Below are positions 15,637 to 23,800 of a stretch of DNA of 38,913 bases, in pieces. Both the position numbers and the translations under genes were made by a program. Position 1 is the first letter of the stretch, and each line of letters starts with the position of its first letter. The stretch is from Actinopolymorpha alba DSM 45243 (GTDB lineage: Bacteria > Actinomycetota > Actinomycetes > Propionibacteriales > Actinopolymorphaceae): assembly GCF_000373925.1 (NCBI RefSeq), contig NZ_KB892797.1:1-38913 (forward strand), given 5' to 3'. A model generated the notes under the pieces. The model did not search any database. It was not told the DNA's origin and saw only the letters and a program-made list of their open reading frames with translations.

Positions 15637-16956
15637 ATGACGAAGCACCGTCTCCGTACCTCGCTCGCGGTCATGGCCTGCGTGGTCGCGGCCACCTCGG
15701 GCGGCCTCGCCGCGCCCGCGACAGCCGGGGCAGAGGACGACAGTGCCGAACGCCAGTGCGCCCGAACAATCGACATCGAGGACGACGCCTCGCTGGCGGC
15801 CTCGGTCGCCGCGGCCAGGCCCGGGGATTGCCTCCTTCTCGCGAACGGCACCTACACCGGTCTCACGATCACCGCCCAGGGCCGGATGGACGCGCCGGTG
15901 ACGATCGCGGCCCGCGAACGCGGCCAAGCCGTATTCGCCTATGGAACGATGGAGATCAACGGTTCCGCGGACGTCGTTCTCGAAGGCATGACCTGGACCA
16001 GCACCGGCAACGTCCGGATCGTCGACTGCCTTCGCTGCCGCCTCACCCGCTGGACGTTTCCCGACCGGCCAGGCGGCACCGAGGTCGTCCATCTCACCGG
16101 TAACCGGAACGACGACAACCGCATCGACCACTCCGACTTCGGGCCTCGCGGGCAGACCGGCCGTTTCATCATGGTGCACGGCACGAACCCGAACCTCGCC
16201 AAGCACACCCGCATCGACCACAACCACTTCCACGACGTGGCGGCCGGCCCGCAGGGCGGCGAATGCATCGTGCTCGGAGGCGGTGGCGCCTGGGCGGACT
16301 ACACCGACACCTACAGCATCGTCGAGCACAACCTCTTCACCGGTTGCGACGGCGACGCAGAGGTGATCTCGGTCAAGTCGTCAAGCAACATCATCCGCCA
16401 CAACACGGTGCGCTCCTCCAAAGGAATGATCGTGTTGCGCGCCGGTAACCGTAACTCCGTTCATCACAACACGATCCTTGGTGACGGCAAGCCGGGCTCG
16501 GGTGGCATCCGGTTCTACGAGGAGGACCACCAGATCCACCACAACTACGTCGACACCGATGGTGCGCCTCTGATCGTCGGCAACGGTACGCCGCGCGGCC
16601 CGGGCTTCACGAACGCCCAGGTGTTCCGCCCGGCGATCTACGCCAACACCTTCATCGGCCGGACCAACGGCGTACAGATCGGTGACCAGCGACCGCTGCC
16701 TCCCGTCGACATGACATTCGCCCACAACCTCGTCCGCGCCTACGCGGGCAAGGCGGTCGACCTGCGGACCGAACCAGTGAACCCAACGTACGCACGCAAC
16801 GTCGTGCAACTGCGCGGCACCGCGACCGCCGGGATCAGCGCCCCGCGCGAGCAGTTCGAGGTCATCGACCAGACCGGAGCCGGCGTTCAGGACATCGGGA
16901 TCGCGCGGCCGCTGTCGCCCAGTGACGTCGGCCCTGACGCGGAAGGAAGCTCATGA
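15637..16956 (+). CDS. Secreted polysaccharide lyase, PL6 family (chondroitinase B / alginate lyase fold)
   Basis: This 439-residue secreted right-handed beta-helix enzyme should cleave a uronate-containing polysaccharide by beta-elimination. A signal peptide spans about 1-32 (MACVVAATSGGLAAPATAGA). The helix coils carry repeated xNxI/Fxx patterns such as TRIDHNHFHDV and SIVEHNLFTGC. The PL6 catalytic pair is present: K247 in VISVKSSSN and R268 in VLRAGNRN. Their 21-residue spacing equals that of K250 and R271 in Pedobacter heparinus chondroitinase B. E242 and D240 take the place of the calcium-site acidic residues. The ATG at 15637 follows GAGAGGA. It overlaps the next gene by 4 bases (ATGA). 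The substrate is likely alginate, a glucuronate polymer or a glycosaminoglycan; the sequence alone does not choose between them. Confidence 0.9.
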   Translation: MTKHRLRTSLAVMACVVAATSGGLAAPATAGAEDDSAERQCARTIDIEDDASLAASVAAARPGDCLLLANGTYTGLTITAQGRMDAPVTIAARERGQAVFAYGTMEINGSADVVLEGMTWTSTGNVRIVDCLRCRLTRWTFPDRPGGTEVVHLTGNRNDDNRIDHSDFGPRGQTGRFIMVHGTNPNLAKHTRIDHNHFHDVAAGPQGGECIVLGGGGAWADYTDTYSIVEHNLFTGCDGDAEVISVKSSSNIIRHNTVRSSKGMIVLRAGNRNSVHHNTILGDGKPGSGGIRFYEEDHQIHHNYVDTDGAPLIVGNGTPRGPGFTNAQVFRPAIYANTFIGRTNGVQIGDQRPLPPVDMTFAHNLVRAYAGKAVDLRTEPVNPTYARNVVQLRGTATAGISAPREQFEVIDQTGAGVQDIGIARPLSPSDVGPDAEGSS

Positions 16957-18179
16957 GAATCCGTCCTTGGACAGCACCTCGCCTGCCGCGGCGCCTGGCG
17001 CTCCTCCCCCTCGCCGTGCTCCTGGCCCTCATCGGTGCCGTGGGCGCCGTGCCCGACCGGCCGGCCGCCGCTGACAGCGGCTTCGTCCATCCCGGGGTGC
17101 TTGTCAGCAAACCCCAACTGCAGTTCGTACGGGCGAAGGTGCAGGCGGGCGCCGAGCCGTGGAAGTCCGCGTACGCCCAGATGAGTTCCAGCAAGTTCGC
17201 TTCCCTGTCCTGGGAGCCCAAGCCACGCGAGGTCGTCGAGTGCGGGCCGTACTCCAACCCCAACCTGGGGTGTGTCGAGGAGCGTGAGGACGCGCTCGCC
17301 GCTTATACGCACGCGCTGCTGTGGAACATCAGCCGCGATCGGCGCCATGCCGAGAAGGCGATCGAGATCCTCGACGCGTGGTCGGCCGTCATCAGGAGCC
17401 ACACCAACCACAACGCGCCGCTGCAGGCGGGTTGGGCCGGAGCGTCGTTCTCGCGCGCTGGCGAACTCATGCGCTACACCTACGACGGTTGGCCGACCGA
17501 CCGAGTCCAGCGGTTCGCCACGATGCTGCGGACGGTGCACCTCCCGCAGGTGCTGGTCGACCGCCGGCCAAGTTTCAACGGCAACTGGGAACTCATCATG
17601 ATGGACGCGGCGGTGGGCATCTCGGTGTTCCTCGACGACCGCGCGTCCTTCAACGAAGCTGTACGGGTGTGGCGCGGTCGGGTGCCGGCGTACTTCTACC
17701 TCGAGCCAGACGGGCCACTTCCCCAGCCGCCGCCGGGCGGCGGCAAGGACACCGCCGAGAAGCTGATCGCGTACTGGCATGGGCAGGAGACGTTCGTCGA
17801 CGGCCTCGCCCAGGAGACCTGCCGGACCTTCGGGTACGTCGGCTGGGGCATTGACGCTGCTTCCCACGTCGCCGAGACCGCGCTGATCCAGGGCATCGAT
17901 CTGTACGCCGAGATGCGGGAACGGCTGACGAAGGCGATGGAGTTCCACGCGACCTACGACCTGGGCGAGTCGGTGCCGGACTGGTTGTGTGGCGGAACAC
18001 TCCAGCGCGGTCTCGGTCCGACGCTCGAGATCGCGTACAACCACTACAACAACCGTCTCGGCATCAGCCTGCCGAAGACGAAGGAACTCCTGGAAACCAG
18101 GCTACGGCCGACGGGGCCGAGTCACTTCCTTGGCTGGGAGACCCTGACCCACGCCGAGAATCCGGTAGGTCGCCGTTAA
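16953..18179 (+). CDS. Secreted alginate lyase family protein (PF05426-type alpha-toroid lyase)
   Basis: This 408-residue protein has a signal peptide (about 1-40, LALLPLAVLLALIGAVGAV) and an all-helical domain. It matches the PF05426 'alginate lyase' pattern as I remember it: early HPGVLVSKPQL, AGWAGASFSRAGELMRYTY, the FNGNWE motif (N209-E213) and AQETCRTFG (from about 286), ending with FLGWETLTHAE. PL5 and PL38 enzymes share this toroid fold. Relatives I recall read GHTEYG after QETCRDL; here the stretch is GYVGWG (294-299), a change at a possible active-site histidine. The start codon overlaps the PL6 stop as ATGA, with GGAAGGA just upstream, so the two lyases are co-translated and probably act on the same polymer outside the cell. 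Confidence 0.8.
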   Translation: MRIRPWTAPRLPRRLALLPLAVLLALIGAVGAVPDRPAAADSGFVHPGVLVSKPQLQFVRAKVQAGAEPWKSAYAQMSSSKFASLSWEPKPREVVECGPYSNPNLGCVEEREDALAAYTHALLWNISRDRRHAEKAIEILDAWSAVIRSHTNHNAPLQAGWAGASFSRAGELMRYTYDGWPTDRVQRFATMLRTVHLPQVLVDRRPSFNGNWELIMMDAAVGISVFLDDRASFNEAVRVWRGRVPAYFYLEPDGPLPQPPPGGGKDTAEKLIAYWHGQETFVDGLAQETCRTFGYVGWGIDAASHVAETALIQGIDLYAEMRERLTKAMEFHATYDLGESVPDWLCGGTLQRGLGPTLEIAYNHYNNRLGISLPKTKELLETRLRPTGPSHFLGWETLTHAENPVGRR

Positions 18180-18200
18180 CCAAGGTGAACGATCCGCGTC

Positions 18201-18250
18201 AGCCCAACCCAGCCCAACCCAACCCAACCCAACCCATCCCAGCCCAGCCA
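18201..18250 (+). repeat. Pentanucleotide repeat tract, (AACCC)n type, ten units
   Basis: Ten 5-bp units, mostly AACCC or AGCCC with one ATCCC, lie between the alginate-lyase-family gene and the second PL6 gene, ending 34 bases before its ATG. The complementary strand reads as GGGTT/GGGCT runs, a telomere-like sequence able in principle to form G-quadruplexes. No other tract of this kind is seen in the window. Confidence 0.9.
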
Positions 18251-18283
18251 GCGAACGTGAACGAAGCCAGCGAAGGAGCCTCG

Positions 18284-19753
18284 ATGTTGCGAAGGACATT
18301 CCTGCTGTCAGCGGCTGGAGTCACCAGCGGTGCCACCCTGGGATCCGTGACTGCCACGTCAGCAGGTAATCCGGCGGCCGCGGAATCCAGCGGAACGACG
18401 CCCGCCACCCAGGTGCCGCCAGCCGCCACCACCGTGCGGGTGCGCTCGCTGGCTGACCTGCAAGCCGCGATTGACACCGCCGGACCTGGCGATCGGATCG
18501 AACTCAACAACGGCACCTACACCGCCAGCGCACCCATCCGGATCAGCGGGAAGTCCGGCCTGCCCGGAGCGCCTCTGACCATCGCAGCCCAGGAGGTGGG
18601 GCGGGTCACCATCACCGGCACCGCGGGCTTCACGATCGATGCGTCGGAGTACGTGACACTGGACGGCTTCCGGCTGACGCACAGCTCCACCCTGCGGGTC
18701 CCGGCGAACTCCCACCACATCCGCTTCACCCGTAACCACATCGAGCTCACCGCCGCTGCCGCTGGCAACCACTGGCTCAACATCGACGGCAACAACTGCG
18801 AGATCGGCTACAACACCTTCACCAACAGGTACAACCAGGGTGTCTGGGTGTCGATCGCGGGACCCAGTGATGGCATCGCCCAACACACCTGGATCCATCA
18901 CAACTTCTTCTACAACCATCGGTTCGACGGCTCCAACGGCGGCGAGCCGATCCGCCTGGGCCTGAGCCACAAGCAGAGCTACTCCGCGTACGCCGTGATC
19001 GAACACAACCTCTTCGAGAAGGTCGACGGCGACCCTGAAGCCATCTCGGTGAAGTCCCGCGACAACATCGTGCAGTTCAACACCATCGTCGACAGCGTGG
19101 GTTCGATCGTGCTCAGGCACGGACACCGCAACCGGGTCGAGGGGAACATCCTGCTCGGCGGACGCTCCGGAATCCGCTTCTACGGCAAGGACCATGTGAT
19201 CGTCAACAACCTCGTGTCAGGCAGCACCGGCACCGGCCTTGCCGTCGGCAGCGGCAACATCGAAGAGGACACCGCCAGCACGGGCAACGAACAAGTGGAC
19301 CGGGTCCTCATCGCCTTCAACACCTTTGCCGGCAACGCGACCAGCGTGGCCGGCGAGGCCCAGCGACCGCTGGGGCCAAGGGACTGTGTGGTCGCCAACA
19401 ACATCATCACCGGAAGCGGGGCGCAGCTGATCACGCTGCCGCAGGGGTCCCAGGGGTTCCGCTGGGAAGGCAACATCCTCCACAGCGCTCCGGCGGGCGA
19501 CATCCCGGAAGGCGGCTATCGCGCCGTCGATCCGAGGTTGGTCGAGGACAGGTATGCGATGCCGCGCATCGGTGCGAGCAGCCCCGCGGTGAACGCGGCC
19601 GTCGGAAGCTATCCGACGGTGACGCTCGACATCGACCTTCGCGCCCGCAGCGGAGTCAAGGATGTCGGCGCGGACGAGTTGTCAGACGGGCCACTGCGGC
19701 GGCCCCTGACCAGAGCTGACGTCGGCCCGCACGCTCGGCCCAAACGACCCTGA
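18284..19753 (+). CDS. Second secreted PL6-family polysaccharide lyase
   Basis: This is a 489-residue paralogue of the first PL6 protein, not a recent copy. A Tat-like signal (LRRTFLLSAAGVTSG) and a low-complexity Ala/Thr stretch precede the beta-helix domain from about residue 50 (LADLQAAIDTAGPGDRIELN). The catalytic pair is K257 (AISVKSRDN) and R278 (VLRHGHRNR), again 21 residues apart; E252 and D250 match the metal-site acids. The C-terminal 60 residues (DIDLRARSGVKDVGADEL) close the helix. GAAGGAG at 18272-18278 supports the ATG at 18284. The frame is open upstream through the pentanucleotide repeat, so a longer form starting at GTG 18185 or GTG 18257 is possible but lacks a signal peptide. 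It is the last gene of the lyase operon. Confidence 0.9.
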   Translation: MLRRTFLLSAAGVTSGATLGSVTATSAGNPAAAESSGTTPATQVPPAATTVRVRSLADLQAAIDTAGPGDRIELNNGTYTASAPIRISGKSGLPGAPLTIAAQEVGRVTITGTAGFTIDASEYVTLDGFRLTHSSTLRVPANSHHIRFTRNHIELTAAAAGNHWLNIDGNNCEIGYNTFTNRYNQGVWVSIAGPSDGIAQHTWIHHNFFYNHRFDGSNGGEPIRLGLSHKQSYSAYAVIEHNLFEKVDGDPEAISVKSRDNIVQFNTIVDSVGSIVLRHGHRNRVEGNILLGGRSGIRFYGKDHVIVNNLVSGSTGTGLAVGSGNIEEDTASTGNEQVDRVLIAFNTFAGNATSVAGEAQRPLGPRDCVVANNIITGSGAQLITLPQGSQGFRWEGNILHSAPAGDIPEGGYRAVDPRLVEDRYAMPRIGASSPAVNAAVGSYPTVTLDIDLRARSGVKDVGADELSDGPLRRPLTRADVGPHARPKRP

Positions 19754-19824
19754 CTCGGCGCAGAACCCCCTCTGCGGCGTGCCTACCGCCCACTATGAGG
19801 CCTATTCAAAACTGTCGTGCCGCC

Positions 19825-19897
19825 GAAGTTGATCAACGGTCCCGAATTCCGGCACCTACCCGAGGATTGCCCGATCTGAGGACCGTTGATCAACTTC
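19825..19897. repeat. Long inverted repeat with 18-bp perfect arms
   Basis: GAAGTTGATCAACGGTCC at 19825-19842 is repeated exactly inverted at 19880-19897 around a 37-base interior. It lies behind the PL6 operon in the 451-bp gene-free stretch 19754-20204. A 72-codon open frame crossing it does not look coding. It may be a terminator, a mobile palindrome or a site for a DNA-binding protein. Confidence 0.75.
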
Positions 19898-19914
19898 ACC
19901 AAACGGGCGGCCAT

Positions 19915-19961
19915 GATCGTGAAGGAGTTTCGTTGCTATCTGACCAGAATCCTTCACGATC
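19915..19961. repeat. Second inverted repeat, 12-bp perfect arms
   Basis: GATCGTGAAGGA (19915-19926) pairs with TCCTTCACGATC (19950-19961), with 23 bases between the arms. It follows the first inverted repeat after 17 bases. A single related TGATCGTGAA lies near 20167. Confidence 0.7.
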
Positions 19962-20054
19962 CTCGAGCGCCCGGGACCTAAAGGGCCCGATGTCTCAACC
20001 TCCGGACGGGTGAGGCGTACGCCATTCGAGACGGAGCAGAGGCCATCTGAGATT

Positions 20055-20094
20055 GTGGAAACTTTGGGGTGCTATAACACCCCAAAGTTTCCAC
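20055..20094. terminator. Third hairpin, 17-bp perfect stem with 6-base loop
   Basis: GTGGAAACTTTGGGGTG (20055-20071) pairs perfectly with its complement at 20078-20094 around CTATAA. It lies between the convergent PL6 operon and GH97 gene and is the best terminator candidate of the three hairpins in this stretch. Its AT-containing stem is unusual for the locus. Confidence 0.6.
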
Positions 20095-20204
20095 GCTCTT
20101 GCCGATGCCGCGCCGGAGTGTAGAAGTCGCTGACGCTCCGCGCGAAACGTGGGCCACTTCCCCGAAATGATCGTGAACTGGTGAGAGCCTCGCCGACAGG
20201 ACGC

Positions 20205-22136
20205 TCAGCGGTCGCAGGTCGTACGTCCTGGCTCCCACCGGCAGGCGATCGCCGCGAATCCTCCCTCGGCGACCACGTCCACTGACAGCCGGTCGATCGG
20301 GCCGGTCACGACGTGGCTCTCGCGCACCAATCCGGCTTCACCGTCGCGCACCACCTCGATCAGGTAGCGGCCATGAAGGAAGCGCAGTGGTACGTCGAGC
20401 GTCCGCGCCGGTCCGGCTACGCCGGCGCCGAGGAACCACCGGTCGCCGCTGCGCCGCGCCATCACCACGTGGTCGGACGGCCGGCCCGACACCAGGCGGG
20501 TCTCGTCCCACACTGTCGGCACCTGCTCGAGGAACCCCCGCGCCTCCGGCCGGACGTCGTAGCTTTCGGGCGTTCCCGCGAGGTTCTGCAGTCCGGACTC
20601 GAAGGTGACCGCGAGCCCGAGTTCGTGCGCGTCCGAGGTGGGCCGGCTCGGCCGGTGAAATGCCTCTGGCGTGTAGTCCATCGAGCCGATCAGGTTGCGG
20701 GTGAACGGCAGGGTGGTGAGGTGTTGCGTGGTTACGGTGCGCTTCTCGGCACCGTGGACGCCTTCCATCGTCATCACGTGCGGCCAGGTCCGGTGGATGC
20801 CCTTCGGGATGGTCGAGCCGTGGAAGTTCACCAGCAGCTGGTTGGCCGCCGTCGCGGGCAGGATCTCGTCGTACCAACGCAGCCGCGCCTGCGACTCAGA
20901 GTCCATGAAGTCGATCTTGACGCCCTTCACGCCCCAGGCGTGCAGCGTCGGCAGCCAGTCGGCGCGTTCCTCGGCCGTGTCGAGGTCGCGGTAGTGGATC
21001 CAGACGATGATGCCGACCTGCCGCTCCTGGGCGTAGCGGACGAGCTCGGGTATCCAGCTGTTCGTCTTCCAGTTCGGGTCCGTGACGTCCCACTGCTCGG
21101 GGTCGAAATACCACCCCGCGTCCACGGCGACGTACGGCCAACCACGAGCGGCGGCGTAGTCGACGTACCCCTTCTGGATCGAGAGGCTCTGCCCGGCCTC
21201 GCGGCCGCCGGCCAGCCAGGTCCACAACACCTGCTCGGGTTTGATCCAGGAGGTGTCGGTGAGTTTCGAGTCGGGCGCGAGATCGTCGACGAGGGTCGAC
21301 TCGGTCACTGTGGCGAGGTCGCCGACGATCATCACCCGCCAGGGGGTTGCGACCGGTCCGTCGACAGCGATCTCGCGATCCGAGAACGACACGTCGACGC
21401 GGTACGTCCGGGTGCCGGCCTGATGCAGCAGCCGCGGCCCGGAGTACGAACCATCGAGGGCGGACTCGGCCAGCAAGAGGTAGGTGCCGTCCACAGCGAA
21501 CAACGCCGGCATCTGGAAGTCCGCGGCCGGAGCGGTGGCGGCGGTGTACTCGACGAACGGGTTCTCGTAGTCGCGGCGGTGCCGGGCCAACCACGCCGAG
21601 GCGTCCGGCGCGACGTTGAACGCCGACGCCTCCCCGAGCACCGAGCCGTAGTCAGCGGGGAGGACGTAGCGGTAGGCCACGCCGTCGGGGGCGACACGCA
21701 CGAGGAGGTCCAGCCGCGCGCCGTTGTCGCCTTCGAACCTGAAGCGGCTCTCGGTCATCACCGATTTCCGCTGCGTGCGCTTGCCGACCGTGGTGGTGTA
21801 CTGCTCCACGACCGCGCGGTCCGTGCGCCCCACGAAGCGGAGTCCGCGCGACAGGTCCGCCCGCTGGGTGACGATCCCCACCGGGGACGGGTCGAGCACG
21901 GTCACATCCGCGCGTGAGACCGACAGCGACAAGGTGCCGTTCCCCCGCTCGTAACGGAGGTGCGCGGTCGGGGATGTGGCGGGCGACGCTGGAGCGGTGA
22001 CCGTCCACGTCGTCTCGTCGGCACCGACGGCGGGTACGGCCAGAGCCGCACCGGCGAGCGCACCGGCAAGAGTCAGACCCGCCAGCCGCCACCCGAACCG
22101 TAACGCCTGCGACAAAAGAAACTCAGGACCTGCCAT
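20205..22136 (-). CDS. Secreted glycoside hydrolase family 97 (alpha-glucosidase/alpha-galactosidase type)
   Basis: This 643-residue exported enzyme has a signal peptide (about 12-38, FGWRLAGLTLAGALAGAALA), an N-terminal GH97 beta-sandwich (about 45-290), a (beta/alpha)8 barrel (about 300-560; YAAARGWPYVAVDAGWYF, VGIIVWIHYRDLD) and a small C-terminal beta-domain. In GVKGVKIDFMDSES the residue D409 sits where retaining GH97 enzymes keep their nucleophile; inverting members have a base elsewhere. E458 in MTMEGVHGAEK is the likely acid/base. Retention and an alpha-galactoside substrate are therefore more likely than inverting alpha-glucosidase action, but this is inference. AGGAGG on the minus strand at 22141-22146 fixes the ATG at 22136. 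It may trim side chains of the polymer attacked by the adjacent lyases. Confidence 0.92.
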   Translation of the reverse strand: MAGPEFLLSQALRFGWRLAGLTLAGALAGAALAVPAVGADETTWTVTAPASPATSPTAHLRYERGNGTLSLSVSRADVTVLDPSPVGIVTQRADLSRGLRFVGRTDRAVVEQYTTTVGKRTQRKSVMTESRFRFEGDNGARLDLLVRVAPDGVAYRYVLPADYGSVLGEASAFNVAPDASAWLARHRRDYENPFVEYTAATAPAADFQMPALFAVDGTYLLLAESALDGSYSGPRLLHQAGTRTYRVDVSFSDREIAVDGPVATPWRVMIVGDLATVTESTLVDDLAPDSKLTDTSWIKPEQVLWTWLAGGREAGQSLSIQKGYVDYAAARGWPYVAVDAGWYFDPEQWDVTDPNWKTNSWIPELVRYAQERQVGIIVWIHYRDLDTAEERADWLPTLHAWGVKGVKIDFMDSESQARLRWYDEILPATAANQLLVNFHGSTIPKGIHRTWPHVMTMEGVHGAEKRTVTTQHLTTLPFTRNLIGSMDYTPEAFHRPSRPTSDAHELGLAVTFESGLQNLAGTPESYDVRPEARGFLEQVPTVWDETRLVSGRPSDHVVMARRSGDRWFLGAGVAGPARTLDVPLRFLHGRYLIEVVRDGEAGLVRESHVVTGPIDRLSVDVVAEGGFAAIACRWEPGRTTCDR

Positions 22137-22282
22137 GGCGCCTCCTGGAACTCGCGGTACGACAGAGGTCGGCGAGTCAGCCCGAAACGGAGCCCTGTGA
22201 ACCGGCGCTACTCGCGATGACCAGTGAGACCGACGGCGCATGACAAGGGGCGCCGTCGACGCCGAGCGAACCAACGGACGCG

Positions 22283-22311
22283 AAGCTAATCGGGTTACTT
22301 TCGCCGGTCAA
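22283..22311 (-). promoter_or_regulatory. Candidate promoter of the GH97 gene
   Basis: On the minus strand TTGACC (22306-22311) and TAGCTT (22283-22288) are separated by exactly 17 bases, a good actinobacterial vegetative promoter. It predicts a leader of about 140 bases before the GH97 start. The rest of the 306-bp gap 22137-22442 shows nothing I can assign. Confidence 0.5.
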
Positions 22312-22442
22312 GAAATCTGTCCGCTACAGCTCACTGGCCTCATCCGGCGCATCAGTGCCGAGCTCTACCCGAGCTTCGCGGGCCAGCTCAGAGCAGGACG
22401 CCCTCAGCACCGGGGTGGGATGGGAGCGACGAGGACTGCGAC

Positions 22443-23621
22443 TCATGCCCGGTGCAGGCGATGCTGGAGAATCCGGGTGACCGGCGGAAGCGCGGCCAGT
22501 CGCAACGGCACCTCGCGCAGGAAGAGCTCGAGCCGACCGGTCGGCGCGTGCAGGCCGGTGTTGCGGCGGCCGCGTCGCTGGTGCTTCTCCGCCATCGGGC
22601 GCAGCTCCGCATCCCACGCGCGCAGCGCCGCCGGGATGTCGGCTGGCTGGTGTTCCAGAGCAAGACCGAGCCGATCGGCACCACCGAGGGCGAGCGACGC
22701 GCCGTACCCCGCGAAGAGCGTGACGCACCACGCGGCGTCCCCGAGGAGTACGACCCGACCCCTGATCCACTGGTCGACGACCATCTGGCTCACGCTGTCG
22801 AAATAGACCGGCGATCCTGAGTCGAGACCGGCGAGCAGGTCGGGCACGATCCAGCCCAGATCGCCGTACGCCCGGGTGAGCGCGGCGCGCGCCCCCATTG
22901 CAAGCTCTGCGTCGGGGTCCGGGCTGCCGTGGGTGAAGAACGCCGCCATCCGCCCAGGTCCGAGATGGGCGAACGACATCGTCCGGCCGACCGCGGCGAC
23001 TGAGGTGAAGGCACGCTCGCGTACCCCGGCCGGCAACTCGTCCACGGTGAACGCGGCGATGAGATGGTTCAGGTCACGGCGGAACTCACGCTCGGGCCCG
23101 AAGACGAGCTCCCGCACCCTCGAATGCAGGCCGTCAGCGCCGATGAGCAGGTCCGCGTCTTCGGTGGTGCCGTCGCCCAGGGTGACGCGTACCCCGTCAG
23201 CATCCTGCGCCACGGCATCGACCGTGACCCCGAACCGGATCGGGACCGGATCACAGACGCGGGCGCGCACCGCGTCGTACAACACCGCCTCGATGTCTCC
23301 CCGCAGCAAGGTGGCGTTGCGCTCGCCGAGAACCGCCTGGACGGTACGACTCGGCACGGTGAACCGCGGCCGCCCAGCGGCGGTGACGTACGCCAACTCG
23401 AAGGCATCAACGGCCCGCTCTGTCAGCGCGGGCAGCAGTCCCATCCGCTCGGCGGCGTCGTAGCCGAGGCCAGAGAGGTTCAGCGCGTAGCCTCCGCCGC
23501 GGCGCTCGGGCGCCCGCTCGATCAGGAGCGGACTCCAACCCGCTTCCCCAAGCCGTAGTGCGGCGGCGAGACCGGCGATGCCGGCCCCCACGATGATCAC
23601 GCGCCTGGTGTGGTTCGCCAT
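22443..23621 (-). CDS. FAD-dependent monooxygenase (aromatic hydroxylase / TetX-like class)
   Basis: This is a 392-residue flavoprotein hydroxylase using NAD(P)H and O2. The N-terminal dinucleotide fold is VIIVGAGIAGLAAALRLGEAGW (res 8-29 in two halves, GAGIAG core). The central DG motif reads LIGADGLHSRVRE, and the FAD ribityl GD motif is GRVVLLGDAAW near residue 290. No membrane segment or signal is present, so it is cytoplasmic. Substrates cannot be told from sequence; relatives hydroxylate phenolics or inactivate drugs such as tetracyclines. GGAGGGAAG before the ATG at 23621 supports the start. It is divergent from a TetR regulator across a large palindrome, which suggests induction by the compound it oxidises. 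Confidence 0.9.
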   Translation of the reverse strand: MANHTRRVIIVGAGIAGLAAALRLGEAGWSPLLIERAPERRGGGYALNLSGLGYDAAERMGLLPALTERAVDAFELAYVTAAGRPRFTVPSRTVQAVLGERNATLLRGDIEAVLYDAVRARVCDPVPIRFGVTVDAVAQDADGVRVTLGDGTTEDADLLIGADGLHSRVRELVFGPEREFRRDLNHLIAAFTVDELPAGVRERAFTSVAAVGRTMSFAHLGPGRMAAFFTHGSPDPDAELAMGARAALTRAYGDLGWIVPDLLAGLDSGSPVYFDSVSQMVVDQWIRGRVVLLGDAAWCVTLFAGYGASLALGGADRLGLALEHQPADIPAALRAWDAELRPMAEKHQRRGRRNTGLHAPTGRLELFLREVPLRLAALPPVTRILQHRLHRA

Positions 23622-23687
23622 GTGAACGCTTCCCTCCGGAGATGACTGAACGCGAGTACCCGCGCAGCGCGGTGCGCCCGGCACGGG

Positions 23688-23732
23688 CAGAATGAACACC
23701 TGCTCATAGATTATGAGCAGGTGTTCATTCTG
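23688..23732. promoter_or_regulatory. 45-bp palindrome, probable double TetR operator
   Basis: Two 21-bp arms (23688-23708 and 23712-23732) are perfectly complementary around a 3-base centre. Each arm contains a smaller pseudo-palindrome, TGAACACCTGCTCA on the left and TGAGCAGGTGTTCA on the right, a shape typical of TetR dimer sites. The centre holds TAGATT and, on the other strand, TAATCT, both fitting TANNNT -10 elements for the two divergent genes. Binding would therefore shut both promoters. Confidence 0.75.
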
Positions 23733-23800
23733 GCAAGGTCGGACCCGCTCGCCGCCCCCGTACGCCACGGACCGGAGAGGGCACCCGAGAATGGAGGGCG

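Noticed and set aside
18185-18283. N-terminal extension of the second PL6 protein through the pentanucleotide repeat
   Set aside because: The ATG at 18284 has a strong ribosome binding site and directly begins a Tat-type signal; the extension would bury the signal peptide.
19795-20013. 72-codon frame behind the second PL6 gene
   Set aside because: It runs through two inverted repeats, has no ribosome binding site and no coding-like composition.
22324-22770. Minus-strand frame of 148 codons extending past the monooxygenase stop
   Set aside because: It overlaps the monooxygenase C-terminus out of frame and has no start signals; the tail beyond 22443 alone is too short to support.
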